Below, in pieces: positions 35,977 to 44,212 of a stretch of 62,777 nucleotides of DNA. Source of the stretch: Betaproteobacteria bacterium (GTDB lineage: Bacteria > Pseudomonadota > Gammaproteobacteria > Burkholderiales > Rhodocyclaceae); assembly GCA_016208415.1 (NCBI GenBank), contig JACQYB010000007.1, positions 36,210 to 98,986 on the forward strand, in the 5' to 3' direction. Under the pieces are notes generated by a model, which saw only the letters and a program-made list of their open reading frames with translations, was not told the origin of the DNA and did not search any database. The position numbers and the translations under genes are program-made. Numbering within the stretch: position 1 is the stretch's first letter; each line of letters opens with the position of its first letter.

Positions 35977-36918
35977 ATGGCCGCGCAGCTCAACAACCCC
36001 CTGCCTCCCGGCTACCAGCTCGAGCAATACCGCATCGAGCGGCAATTGTCCCTGGGCGGGTTTTCCATCGTCTATCTGGCGCGGGACGAATCGGGCAACC
36101 TGGTGGTGATCAAGGAGTACCTGCCCAATTCCCTGGCCCTGCGGCGCGACGGCAAGATCCTGCCCAGCATCGCCGAGGAGCACAAGGCGGCGTTTCGCCA
36201 CGGCATGCGGTGCTTCTTCGAGGAAGGCAAGGCGCTGGCCGGCCTGTCCCACCCCAACGTGGTGAGGGTGCTCAACTTCTTTCGCGCCAACGAGACCGTG
36301 TACATGGTCATGCAGTACGAGCGCGGCCGCACCCTGCAGGAATACGTGCAGAAGAGCCGCGGCGAGATCCGCGAGAAGTTCCTGCGCGGCGTCTTCCTGC
36401 GGCTGCTCAACGGCCTGCGGGAAGTACACGCACGCAAGCTGCTGCACCTGGACATCAAGCCCGCCAACATCTGGCTGCGCAGCGAAGGTTCGCCGGTGCT
36501 GCTGGATTTCGGCGCCGCGCGCCAGACCCTGGCCGCCGACCTGCGCCTGCTCAAGCCCATGTACACGCCGGGCTTCGCCGCCCCGGAGATGCACGGCGAG
36601 CGCCAGTTGCTGGGCCCGTGGAGCGACATCTACAGCGTCGGCGCCAGCCTCTACGCCTGCATGGCCCGCGCCGCGCCCCAGGCGGCGGACGCCCGCATCA
36701 AGGGCGACCGGCTGGTGCCGGCGACCAAGCGCTGGGCGGGCAAGTACTCGCCGCAGTTGCTGCAGACCATCGACTGGTGCCTGCGCCTCAACCACATGGA
36801 GCGCCCGCAAAGCGTCTTTGCACTGCAGAGGGCACTCGCACAACCCAAGGTCGCGCCACCCCCGGAGAACCTGATAAGCTCGCTGCGAACACGCTTGCGT
36901 GACCTCGTGGCGCAATGA
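35977..36918 (+). CDS. Serine/threonine protein kinase
   Basis: 313 aa, essentially a bare Hanks-type kinase domain. Gly-rich loop LSLGGFSIVYLARD, catalytic Lys in VVIKEYLP, HLDIKPANI (catalytic Asp with D-x-K-P-x-N), LLDFGAARQ (DFG) and GFAAPEMH (APE). There is no transmembrane segment or sensory domain, so it is cytosolic. It overlaps the PP2C phosphatase gene by 4 nt, indicating a reversible phosphorylation pair. Targets are unknown. Confidence 0.9.
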   Translation: MAAQLNNPLPPGYQLEQYRIERQLSLGGFSIVYLARDESGNLVVIKEYLPNSLALRRDGKILPSIAEEHKAAFRHGMRCFFEEGKALAGLSHPNVVRVLNFFRANETVYMVMQYERGRTLQEYVQKSRGEIREKFLRGVFLRLLNGLREVHARKLLHLDIKPANIWLRSEGSPVLLDFGAARQTLAADLRLLKPMYTPGFAAPEMHGERQLLGPWSDIYSVGASLYACMARAAPQAADARIKGDRLVPATKRWAGKYSPQLLQTIDWCLRLNHMERPQSVFALQRALAQPKVAPPPENLISSLRTRLRDLVAQ

Positions 36919-37823
36919 GATTCACCATCCATCAGGAAAGCCGCCCCGGCAAACGCCCTTCCAACCAGGACCGCGTCGCCTACTGCTACTCCCGTGATGC
37001 CCTGCTCATGGTGGTGGCCGACGGCATGGGCGGGCACCTGCACGGCGAGATCGCGGCGCAGATCGCCGTCCAGTACCTCACCGAGAGCTTCAGGAGCGAG
37101 GCCGCCCCGGCGCTGGCCGACCCCTTCGCCTTCCTCGAAAACGGCCTCACCCGTGCCCACCACGCCATCTACGACTGGGCGGCGCAGCGGCAACTCGCCG
37201 ACCACCCCCGCACCACCTGCGTGGCGTGCGTGGTACAGAACAGCGTCGCCTACTGGGCCCATGTCGGGGATTCGCGTCTCTACCTCATCCGCGACGGGCG
37301 CGTCACCGCCCAGACCCGCGACCACACCCGGGTGCGGCTGATGGTGGAACGGGGCGAACTCGACGAACTCATGGCCGCCAACCACCCCTCGCGCAACAAG
37401 GTCTATAGCTGCCTGGGCGGCAGCCACGCGCCCCAGATGGATTTTTCCCGCAAGACGCCGCTGCACGCCGGCGACGTCGTGGTGCTGTGCTCCGACGGCC
37501 TGTGGGGACCCCTGGGCAGCGAACTGCTGTCGCGGCGCCTGCGCCGGGGCAATCTGCTGGAGGAGACCCCCCGCCTGCTGGACGAGGCCGAGGAACTGGG
37601 CGGCGCCACGTGCGACAATCTGAGCGTGGTGGCCATGGCTTGGCATGACGACTACGACGACGTCGCCGGCGCCATATCCACCCTGGCCATGCCGCTGGAC
37701 GCCTTCACCACCGAAATGGAGGCGTTCGCGGAACTGCACGGCCAGCCGGGGGATGTCAGCGACGAGGAGATCGAGCGCGCCATTCGCGACATCACCGCCG
37801 CCATCCGGAAATACTCAAAGTAG
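36915..37823 (+). CDS. PP2C-family serine/threonine phosphatase
   Basis: 302 aa PPM phosphatase. Metal-binding motifs are SNQDRVAYC (first Asp), [20 protein letters not shown] (DGMGGH), [18 protein letters not shown] and [12 protein letters not shown], with [11 protein letters not shown] near the end. It should dephosphorylate proteins modified by the upstream kinase, to which it is translationally coupled (ATGA). A C-terminal acidic tail of about 50 residues extends beyond the catalytic core. Confidence 0.93.
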   Translation: MRFTIHQESRPGKRPSNQDRVAYCYSRDALLMVVADGMGGHLHGEIAAQIAVQYLTESFRSEAAPALADPFAFLENGLTRAHHAIYDWAAQRQLADHPRTTCVACVVQNSVAYWAHVGDSRLYLIRDGRVTAQTRDHTRVRLMVERGELDELMAANHPSRNKVYSCLGGSHAPQMDFSRKTPLHAGDVVVLCSDGLWGPLGSELLSRRLRRGNLLEETPRLLDEAEELGGATCDNLSVVAMAWHDDYDDVAGAISTLAMPLDAFTTEMEAFAELHGQPGDVSDEEIERAIRDITAAIRKYSK

Positions 37824-37834
37824 GGGACCGCACC

Positions 37835-38554
37835 ATGAGACCAAGCGCGCGCGCGCCGCACCAGTTGCGGGAAGTGCGCATCACCCGCAACTTCACCCGC
37901 CACGCCGAAGGTTCCGTGCTGGTGGAATTCGGCCACACCCGGGTGCTGTGCAACGCCAGCGTCGAGGACGGCGTGCCCGGCTTCCTGCGCGGCCTGGGCC
38001 AGGGCTGGGTCACCGCCGAGTACGGCATGCTGCCGCGCTCCACCCACACCCGCACGCCGCGGGAAGCGGCCCGCGGCAAGCAGACCGGCCGCACCCAGGA
38101 GATCCAGCGCCTCATCGGCCGCAGCTTGCGCGCCGTCACCGACCTCAGGCGCCTCGGCGAGCGCACCGTCACCCTGGACTGCGACGTGCTCCAGGCCGAC
38201 GGCGGCACCCGCACCGCGGCCATCACCGGCGCCTGCGTGGCGCTCTCCGACGCCTGCCGCGGCCTGGTGGAGCACGGCGCCCTGGCGGCCCATCCCATGC
38301 GCGAACTGGTGGCGGCGGTGTCGGTCGGAATCTTCGAGGGCGTGGCGGTGCTGGACCTGGACTACGCCGAAGACTCGACCTGCGAGACGGACATGAACGT
38401 GGTGATGACCTCCGGCGGCGGCTTCGTCGAGGTGCAGGGCACGGCCGAGGGCAAACCCTTCGGCCGCGAGGAACTGGACAGCCTGCTGGACCTGGCCGCG
38501 GAAGGCATCGCCCGCCTGGTGGCGGCACAGCGGGCGGCACTGGAGGAGGCGTGA
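37835..38554 (+). CDS. rph: Ribonuclease PH
   Basis: 239 aa phosphorolytic 3'-5' exoribonuclease that trims tRNA 3' ends. Family motifs are [20 protein letters not shown], the phosphate-binding [35 protein letters not shown] and [20 protein letters not shown]. It starts 11 bp after the PP2C stop and overlaps rdgB by 1 nt (TGATG). Confidence 0.97.
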   Translation: MRPSARAPHQLREVRITRNFTRHAEGSVLVEFGHTRVLCNASVEDGVPGFLRGLGQGWVTAEYGMLPRSTHTRTPREAARGKQTGRTQEIQRLIGRSLRAVTDLRRLGERTVTLDCDVLQADGGTRTAAITGACVALSDACRGLVEHGALAAHPMRELVAAVSVGIFEGVAVLDLDYAEDSTCETDMNVVMTSGGGFVEVQGTAEGKPFGREELDSLLDLAAEGIARLVAAQRAALEEA

Positions 38555-39165
38555 TGCGTATCGTGCTGGCCAGCGGCAACCCGGGCAAGCTGCGGGAATT
38601 CTCCGCCCTGCTGGAGCCCCACGGGCTGGAGGTGCTGCCGCAATCGCAGTTCAACGTGCCCGAGTGCGCCGAACCCCACCACACCTTCGTCGAGAACGCC
38701 CTGGCCAAGGCGCGCCACGCCGCGGGCATCACCGGCCTGCCGGCGCTGGCCGACGACTCCGGCCTGTGCGTGCCGGCCCTGGGCGGCGCCCCCGGGGTGT
38801 ATTCGGCGCGCTTCGCCGGCGAGCCCTGCTCCGACGAACGCAACAACGCCCTGCTGCTGGAGCGCCTGGCCGACGTGGCCGACCGGCGCGCCTTCTACGT
38901 CTGCGTGCTGGTGATGGTGCGCCACCCCGACGACCCCTTCCCGCTCATCAGCGACGGCGAGTGGCACGGCGAGATCGGCTTCGAACCGCGCGGCAGCGGG
39001 GGCTTCGGCTACGACCCCTACTTCGTGCTGCGGGAGATGGGACAGACCGGCGCCGAACTCGCCCCCGAGCTCAAGAACGCCCTGAGCCATCGCGGGTCGG
39101 CGCTGCGCCACCTCATCGCGCGCCTGCCGGAATGGTTCGCGGAAACGCCACGAACCGACAGTTGA
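38554..39165 (+). CDS. rdgB: XTP/dITP diphosphatase
   Basis: 203 aa Ham1/RdgB pyrophosphatase that removes non-canonical purine nucleoside triphosphates. Motifs: IVLASGNPGKLREFSALL, TFVENALAKARHAA, ADDSGLCVPALGGAPGVYSA and FGYDPYF, with LSHRGSALR near the C-terminus. Coupled to rph. The 200 bp after its stop are a triple GC-rich repeat leading to hemW. Confidence 0.97.
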   Translation: MRIVLASGNPGKLREFSALLEPHGLEVLPQSQFNVPECAEPHHTFVENALAKARHAAGITGLPALADDSGLCVPALGGAPGVYSARFAGEPCSDERNNALLLERLADVADRRAFYVCVLVMVRHPDDPFPLISDGEWHGEIGFEPRGSGGFGYDPYFVLREMGQTGAELAPELKNALSHRGSALRHLIARLPEWFAETPRTDS

Positions 39166-39169
39166 GACG

Positions 39170-39373
39170 GCCCCCACGCTTCGCTGCTCCCCGAGGGGGC
39201 GCATGCTCAGGGGCGGTCCGGCGGCAGCATGACGACGACCCCCACGCTACGCTGCCCCCCGGGGGGGCGCATGCCGCCTTGGGGCGGCCCGGCGGCAGCA
39301 TGACGACGACCCCCACGCTGCGCGGCCCCCCGTGGGGGCGCATGCCGCCTTGGGGCGGCCCGGCGGCGCCATG
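39170..39373 (+). repeat. Triple GC-rich A/B repeat array upstream of hemW
   Basis: Three tandem B-A units of about 65-70 bp, each a CCCCCACGCT-GC/CCCC-GGGGGCGCAT hairpin (B) followed by GCCGCCTTGGGGCGGCCCGG and CGGC-CATG (A). The first A unit is degenerate (GCTCAGGGGCGGTCCGG); the second and third are near identical. The ATG that closes the third A unit is the likely hemW start codon (39371). Confidence 0.9.
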
Positions 39374-40603
39374 AGCGGCGAGGCCGCCCCCGGGCGAGCG
39401 GTGATCCCGCTGGCGGTGCGCAACGACCGTCCGCCGGGGGTCCGCCTGGCCAGCCTGCCGCCGCTGGCGCTGTACGTGCACTTCCCCTGGTGCGTGCGCA
39501 AGTGCCCGTACTGCGACTTCAATTCCCACGAGTCCCGCGGCCCCATTCCCGAGGACGACTACATCGCCGCCCTGGTGGCCGATCTGGAGTCCGCCCTGCC
39601 GCAGGTCTGGGGACGGCGCGTGACGAGCGTGTTCTTCGGCGGCGGCACCCCCAGCCTGATGTCGCCCCGCGGGCTGGATGCGCTGCTGGCGGCGCTGCGC
39701 GCCCGCCTGCCGCTGGTGGCGGAAGCGGAAATCACGCTGGAGGCCAATCCCGGGACCGTGGAGGCGGGGCACTTCGCCGGCTATCGCGCGGCGGGCGTCA
39801 ACCGGCTGTCCCTGGGCATCCAGAGCTTCGACGACGCGATGCTGGCCGCCATCGGCCGCATCCACGACGCCCGCGCCGCCCGCGCCGCGACGGAGCAGGC
39901 GCTGCGCCACTTCGACAACGTCAACCTCGACCTGATGTACGCCCTGCCGGGCCAGGGACTGGATGAGGCGCTGGCCGACCTGCGCATCGCGGCCGCTTCG
40001 GGCGCGACCCACGTCAGCGCCTACCACCTCACCGTGGAGCCCAACACCGCCTTCCATCGCCGTCCGCCCCCCCTGCCCGACGAAGACCTGGCGGCAGACA
40101 TGCAGGAGGCGGTGGAGGCGACGCTGGCGCAACACGGTTTCGCGCACTACGAAACCTCCGCCTTCGCCCGCCCCGGCCGGCAGTGCCGCCACAACCTCAA
40201 CTACTGGCAGTTCGGCGACTACCTGGGCATCGGCGCCGGCGCCCACGGCAAGATCAGCTTCCCCGACCGCATCCTGCGCGAGACCCGCCCGCGCCATCCG
40301 CGCGAATACATGGACGCGGCGAGTCGCGGCGAAGCGGTGGAAAGCCGGCGCGAGGTGGCGCTGGCGGACCTGCCCTTCGAATTCATGATGAACGCGCTGC
40401 GGCTGACCGCCGGCGTGCCGGCCAGCCTGTTCGCCGAGCGCACCGGGCTGGACGAATCGGCGCTGCAGCCCGCGCTGGCGCAGGCACGGGCGCGCGGACT
40501 GCTGACGGTGGAGGCCGGGCGCATGGCGCCCACAGAGCGGGGGCGGCGGTTTCTGAATGACCTGCTGGAGATGTTTCTGAAAGGCGTGAGGCGCGAGGGA
40601 TGA
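39371..40603 (+). CDS. hemW: Heme chaperone HemW (radical SAM)
   Basis: 410 aa. LYVHFPWCVRKCPYCDFNSH contains the radical-SAM CxxxCxxC cluster motif plus the trailing Cys-x-Phe typical of HemW/HemN. Further motifs are FFGGGTPSLMS, NRLSLGIQSFDD and NLDLMYALPGQ. HemW inserts heme into respiratory proteins and lacks coproporphyrinogen oxidase activity. Met at 39371 (MSGEAAPG) lies at the 3' end of the repeat array; the same frame extends into the repeat to 39332. No clear Shine-Dalgarno site precedes either start. Confidence 0.93.
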   Translation: MSGEAAPGRAVIPLAVRNDRPPGVRLASLPPLALYVHFPWCVRKCPYCDFNSHESRGPIPEDDYIAALVADLESALPQVWGRRVTSVFFGGGTPSLMSPRGLDALLAALRARLPLVAEAEITLEANPGTVEAGHFAGYRAAGVNRLSLGIQSFDDAMLAAIGRIHDARAARAATEQALRHFDNVNLDLMYALPGQGLDEALADLRIAAASGATHVSAYHLTVEPNTAFHRRPPPLPDEDLAADMQEAVEATLAQHGFAHYETSAFARPGRQCRHNLNYWQFGDYLGIGAGAHGKISFPDRILRETRPRHPREYMDAASRGEAVESRREVALADLPFEFMMNALRLTAGVPASLFAERTGLDESALQPALAQARARGLLTVEAGRMAPTERGRRFLNDLLEMFLKGVRREG

Positions 40604-40619
40604 TGGCGGTTTCAAGTAC

Positions 40620-40664
40620 CAAGTGCAACACCTTACCCCACGGCTCGGTAGGGTGTTGCACTTG
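40620..40664. repeat. 18-bp inverted repeat downstream of hemW
   Basis: Arms CAAGTGCAACACCTTACC and GGTAGGGTGTTGCACTTG (one mismatch) around a 9-base loop, 16 bp after the hemW stop. It may terminate hemW transcription, but no T-run follows. It could also be the edge of the inserted two-gene segment that follows. Confidence 0.75.
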
Positions 40665-40745
40665 ATTATTGAGCCGGCCGCGTTAAAGGTTTCACGGATT
40701 CGACCGTCACCAAAGGCTATACTGTTGCAAAAGGAGGTAACGAGG

Positions 40746-40943
40746 ATGCCAGCCCCGGCCGATCCCAAACAAAGCTACGAGCAGATGCTACAAAGGGCGT
40801 TCGACCAGCCCGGTATTGCGACTGTTGTGCAGGCGTACGGGCAGCATAGTGCCATTATGCAGACGTACTCGACAGCGGCTCGGGCTATGTGTGTTCCTGC
40901 TCGGGTCAGTGCTGCCACTGGAACAACCGCCGAATCGCGCTAG
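40746..40943 (+). CDS. Small protein upstream of SDH-type protease
   Basis: 65 aa, unrecognised. It has a near-perfect Shine-Dalgarno sequence (AAGGAGG, 8 nt before ATG 40746) and ends 4 nt before the protease gene start, so it is very likely expressed and co-translated. It begins MPAPADPKQSYEQMLQRAFD and contains QAYGQHSAIMQTYSTAAR; no signal peptide or membrane helix is evident. Lower GC than the flanking hemW and trmB genes. Possible roles (partner, adaptor or inhibitor of the protease) are speculative. Confidence 0.65.
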   Translation: MPAPADPKQSYEQMLQRAFDQPGIATVVQAYGQHSAIMQTYSTAARAMCVPARVSAATGTTAESR

Positions 40944-40947
40944 TGCC

Positions 40948-41928
40948 ATGCCTAGCTGGGGCGAAATCCTGCAAGAGATCCACCGCTTTCAGCCCCCGAA
41001 CGATCCGAACAAGCTAGACAAGATTCGGCGAAAATACCTTCTCGCTCTGCACCAGAAGACAGGGCGCCCGGTAATCCTGTATGCCACGAAGTGGGTTCAG
41101 CCGTCAGCAGGTATTGACCCACAGATGCTCTCAATTTCCATTGAGGACGTGCAGGGCCTTATGGAGGTTATGCGTGGTATCACCGCCACGGAACTCGACC
41201 TCATCATCCACAGCCCCGGCGGAGCAATCGATGCCGCCGAAGCGCTGGTCAGTTACTTAAGATCGAAGTTCGCATACATCCGCGCAATCATCCCCTATGC
41301 GGCAATGTCCGCTGCAACAATGATCGCATGCGCGGCAAACGAAATCCTCATGGGGAAGCATTCCTTCCTTGGGCCGATTGATCCGCAATTCGTGTTGCAG
41401 ACACCGCTGGGTGTGCGGATGGTGCCGGCTCAGGCGATCTTGGACCAGTTCGGCGTTGCTCAGGATGAATGCAGCAAGGATCCCTCCAAGCTCGCCTCTT
41501 GGGTACCAATGTTGAGCCAGTATGGGCCGGACTTGCTTGTCCAATGCCAGAATGCTTCAGCCCTTTCGCAAACCTTGGTTGAAGAATGGCTTGCCAAGTA
41601 CATGCTGAGTGGCAACCAAGAAAAAGCCGCTGTGATCGCCGAGTGGCTGTCTACCCACGGGAATTTCAAGACCCACAGCCGGTACCTCAACCGAGAGACC
41701 CTCTTGGCGCATGGCCTCGACGTGAAGAATCTTGAGGATGACCAGGAGGTCCAAGATCTGGTGTTGTCCGTATACCATGCGACATCGCACAGCTTTGACG
41801 GGTCACCCGCGGTAAAGATCATTGAGAATCACAATGGGAGGGCGTTCATTAAGTTGGCGGGGCAGATCATTGCGCCACCACTAGGTATGCCGCTCCCGCT
41901 CGTCTCCCCGCCAAACCCCACGCTATAG
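40948..41928 (+). CDS. SDH family Clp-fold serine proteinase (SDH_sah)
   Basis: 326 aa of the serine dehydrogenase proteinase family (PF01972-like), which shares the ClpP/SppA crotonase fold. Visible elements are DLIIHSPGGAIDAAEALVSY (oxyanion glycines), AIIPYAAMSAATMIACAANE with the probable nucleophile Ser in AAMSAATM, and HSFLGPIDPQ. The C-terminal half is helical. No signal peptide is evident, so it is probably cytoplasmic or peripheral at the membrane. GC content is well below that of the core genes on both sides, and hemW and trmB are ordinary core genes, so the pair looks horizontally acquired. Substrate unknown. Confidence 0.8.
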   Translation: MPSWGEILQEIHRFQPPNDPNKLDKIRRKYLLALHQKTGRPVILYATKWVQPSAGIDPQMLSISIEDVQGLMEVMRGITATELDLIIHSPGGAIDAAEALVSYLRSKFAYIRAIIPYAAMSAATMIACAANEILMGKHSFLGPIDPQFVLQTPLGVRMVPAQAILDQFGVAQDECSKDPSKLASWVPMLSQYGPDLLVQCQNASALSQTLVEEWLAKYMLSGNQEKAAVIAEWLSTHGNFKTHSRYLNRETLLAHGLDVKNLEDDQEVQDLVLSVYHATSHSFDGSPAVKIIENHNGRAFIKLAGQIIAPPLGMPLPLVSPPNPTL

Positions 41929-42089
41929 GCCGAACCGAACTGTCAATCGGCTGATCGCTGCAAAGCCGTGCGCATCGCCGGCCCGCGTTCCATCAGTGCA
42001 ACCATTCGTCGGCCACTGTGGCTGCGCGCGGTACCGCCTGATGGGATCGCACGCAAGTCCGCCCTCCCTTGAGTCGGGCCGTGCCCCCT

Positions 42090-42794
42090 TCACTCGCGAG
42101 CACCCGTGCGCCGGAACAGCACGTCCCACACCCCGTGCCCCAGCCGCAGGCCGCGGGTCTCGAACTTGGTCTGCGGCCGCCAGGCCGGCCGCGGGGCGAA
42201 ACCTTCCGCCGTGTTGCGCAGCAGCGGCTCCGCGGCCAACACCTCCAGCATCTGTTCGGCGTAGTCCTGCCAGTCGGTGGCGCAGTGCAGGTAGCCGCCG
42301 GGGGCGAGCCGGCTCGCCAGCAGCGCCACCATCGGCGGGGCGAGCAGGCGGCGCTTGTGGTGGCGTTTCTTCGGCCAGGGGTCGGGGAAATAGACATGCA
42401 CGCCCGCCAGCGAAGCGGGCGGGATCATGTCGCGCAGCACCTCCACGGCATCGTGCTGGATGACGCGCAGGTTGGTGAGGCCGCGCTCGTCGATGAGCTT
42501 GAGCAGCGCGCCCACCCCAGGCGAATGCACCTCGATGCCGAGGAAGTCGGTGTCGGGCCGGGCCTCGGCGATGGCGGCCGTGGTTTCCCCCATGCCGAAG
42601 CCGATCTCCAGCACCCGCGGCGCGGCGCGGCCGAACACCGCGTCCAGGTCCAGCGGCTGCGGCGCGTAGGCGATGCCCCAGCGCGGCAGGCCGGTTTCCA
42701 GGGCGCGGCTCTGGGCCGGGGACAGTCGCCCCTGGCGCAGCACGAAGGAACGGATGTGGCCGCCGTGCGGCGGCGCGTCCTGCGGTGGATTCAT
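42090..42794 (-). CDS. trmB: tRNA (guanine-N7)-methyltransferase
   Basis: 234 aa. Signature motifs are [20 protein letters not shown] (SAM site), [33 protein letters not shown] (catalytic Asp) and QTKFETRG near the C-terminus. It makes m7G46 in tRNA. ATG 42794 restores the family length. Convergent with the preceding protease gene. Confidence 0.96.
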   Translation of the reverse strand: MNPPQDAPPHGGHIRSFVLRQGRLSPAQSRALETGLPRWGIAYAPQPLDLDAVFGRAAPRVLEIGFGMGETTAAIAEARPDTDFLGIEVHSPGVGALLKLIDERGLTNLRVIQHDAVEVLRDMIPPASLAGVHVYFPDPWPKKRHHKRRLLAPPMVALLASRLAPGGYLHCATDWQDYAEQMLEVLAAEPLLRNTAEGFAPRPAWRPQTKFETRGLRLGHGVWDVLFRRTGARE

Positions 42795-42854
42795 TGCGGA
42801 TTGCGCGTTGCGCAGGGTGAAAGCAGGCTGCAGGAGCGGATTGTGGGAGCTGGT

Positions 42855-42911
42855 TGTGGGAACGGGCTTGCCCGCGATGGCGCTCGAATCGCGGGCAAGC
42901 CCGCTCCCACA
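42855..42911. repeat. REP/REPIN-type inverted repeat between trmB and thiG
   Basis: Arms TGTGGGAACGGGCTTGCCCG(CGAT) and its complement ending GGGCAAGCCCGCTCCCACA flank a 9-base loop, with one mismatch in 24. The sequence closely resembles REP units well known from Pseudomonas genomes. Confidence 0.8.
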
Positions 42912-42948
42912 CGGGCGGTTGGTTGCCGAGGCGGGCGCGAGAATCGCG

Positions 42949-43734
42949 TCAGCCAATGAGCCCCCCGGTGGGCGAGCTGGGGCTTGCGGCGTAGGTCTTC
43001 CTGGGCATGCGCCCGGCGAGGAACGCCTCGCGCCCCGCCTCCACCGCCTTCCTCATGGCGCCGGCCATGAGCACCGGGTCGCGGGCCGCGGCGATGGCGG
43101 TGTTCATGAGCACGCCGTGGCAGCCCAGTTCCATGGCCACGGCCGCGTCCGAGGCGGTGCCCACGCCGGCGTCCACCAGTACCGGCACCCGGGACTGGTC
43201 GATGATGAGGCGCAGGTTCCAGGGGTTGAGGATGCCCATGCCGGAGCCGATGAGCGAGGCCAGGGGCATCACCGCGGCGCAGCCGATGTCTTCCAGCATG
43301 CGCGCCTGGATGGGGTCGTCGGAGCAATACACCATGACGTCGAAGCCGTCGCTCACCAGCGTCTGCGCGGCCTTGAGCGTTTCCGGCATGTTGGGGAACA
43401 GCGTCCTGGCGTCGCCCAGCACCTCCAGCTTCACCAGGCTGTGGCCGTCCAGCAGCTCGCGGGCCAGGCGCAGGGTGCGCACGGCGTCCTCGGCGGTGTA
43501 GCAGCCGGCGGTGTTGGGCAGGATGGTGTAGCGCTCGGGCGGCAGCACCTCCAGCAGACTGGGCTGACCGGGTTCCTGGCCGATGTTGGTACGGCGGATG
43601 GCCACGGTGACGATCTCGGCGCCCGCGGCCTCGATGGCGATGCGGGTCTGGTCGAAATCCTTGTATTTGCCGGTGCCCACCAGCAGGCGGGAGGAATAGC
43701 TCTTGCCGGCGATGACGAGGGGGTCGTTGCTCAT
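42949..43734 (-). CDS. thiG: Thiazole synthase
   Basis: 261 aa TIM-barrel enzyme forming the thiazole phosphate of thiamine from DXP, ThiS thiocarboxylate and dehydroglycine. Motifs: [20 protein letters not shown] (Schiff-base Lys region), [35 protein letters not shown] and [20 protein letters not shown]. It follows thiS by 27 bp. Confidence 0.97.
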   Translation of the reverse strand: MSNDPLVIAGKSYSSRLLVGTGKYKDFDQTRIAIEAAGAEIVTVAIRRTNIGQEPGQPSLLEVLPPERYTILPNTAGCYTAEDAVRTLRLARELLDGHSLVKLEVLGDARTLFPNMPETLKAAQTLVSDGFDVMVYCSDDPIQARMLEDIGCAAVMPLASLIGSGMGILNPWNLRLIIDQSRVPVLVDAGVGTASDAAVAMELGCHGVLMNTAIAAARDPVLMAGAMRKAVEAGREAFLAGRMPRKTYAASPSSPTGGLIG

Positions 43735-43761
43735 GGGATTGGGAAAGGAATAACGGGGGAA

Positions 43762-43965
43762 TCAGCCGCCACCCACGGCGACCACGATCTCGATGCGGTC
43801 GCCCGCGGCGAGCTGCGTCTCGGCATGACGGCTGCGCGGCACGATCTCGCCGTTGCGCTCCACCGCCACGCGCCTGCCGGCCAGTTGGCGCGCCTCCAGC
43901 AAGGCGGCGACGCTGACGGCCGTCTCCAGGCGCACCGCTTCACCATTGACGCTGAGTTCGATCAC
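43762..43965 (-). CDS. thiS: Sulfur carrier protein ThiS
   Basis: 67 aa ubiquitin-like protein: [33 protein letters not shown] and the C-terminal VVAVGGG, whose terminal Gly-Gly is adenylated and thiocarboxylated. It supplies sulfur to ThiG. First gene of the thiSG pair. Confidence 0.95.
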   Translation of the reverse strand: MIELSVNGEAVRLETAVSVAALLEARQLAGRRVAVERNGEIVPRSRHAETQLAAGDRIEIVVAVGGG

Positions 43966-44212
43966 GGGCCGATCCGCACAACCATTCTGTCAGGGAATTC
44001 TAGCATGGGGGCAGGGGGAGTCCCGGCCGCGCACCGGACCGCCCCGGGGTATGGGAAAACCCGGGTTGCCGGCGCCCGTCTATCGTGCCAACATCATCGA
44101 AAGTGACGCGCCCCCGGGCAGGCTGGCGGCAGCGCGAGAAGAATTCCGGAGGCTTTCCGGAACCGTCCCGAGCAGCCGTGGAGGCTGCGTTTCTACCTGG
44201 AGGAAACCCGTC

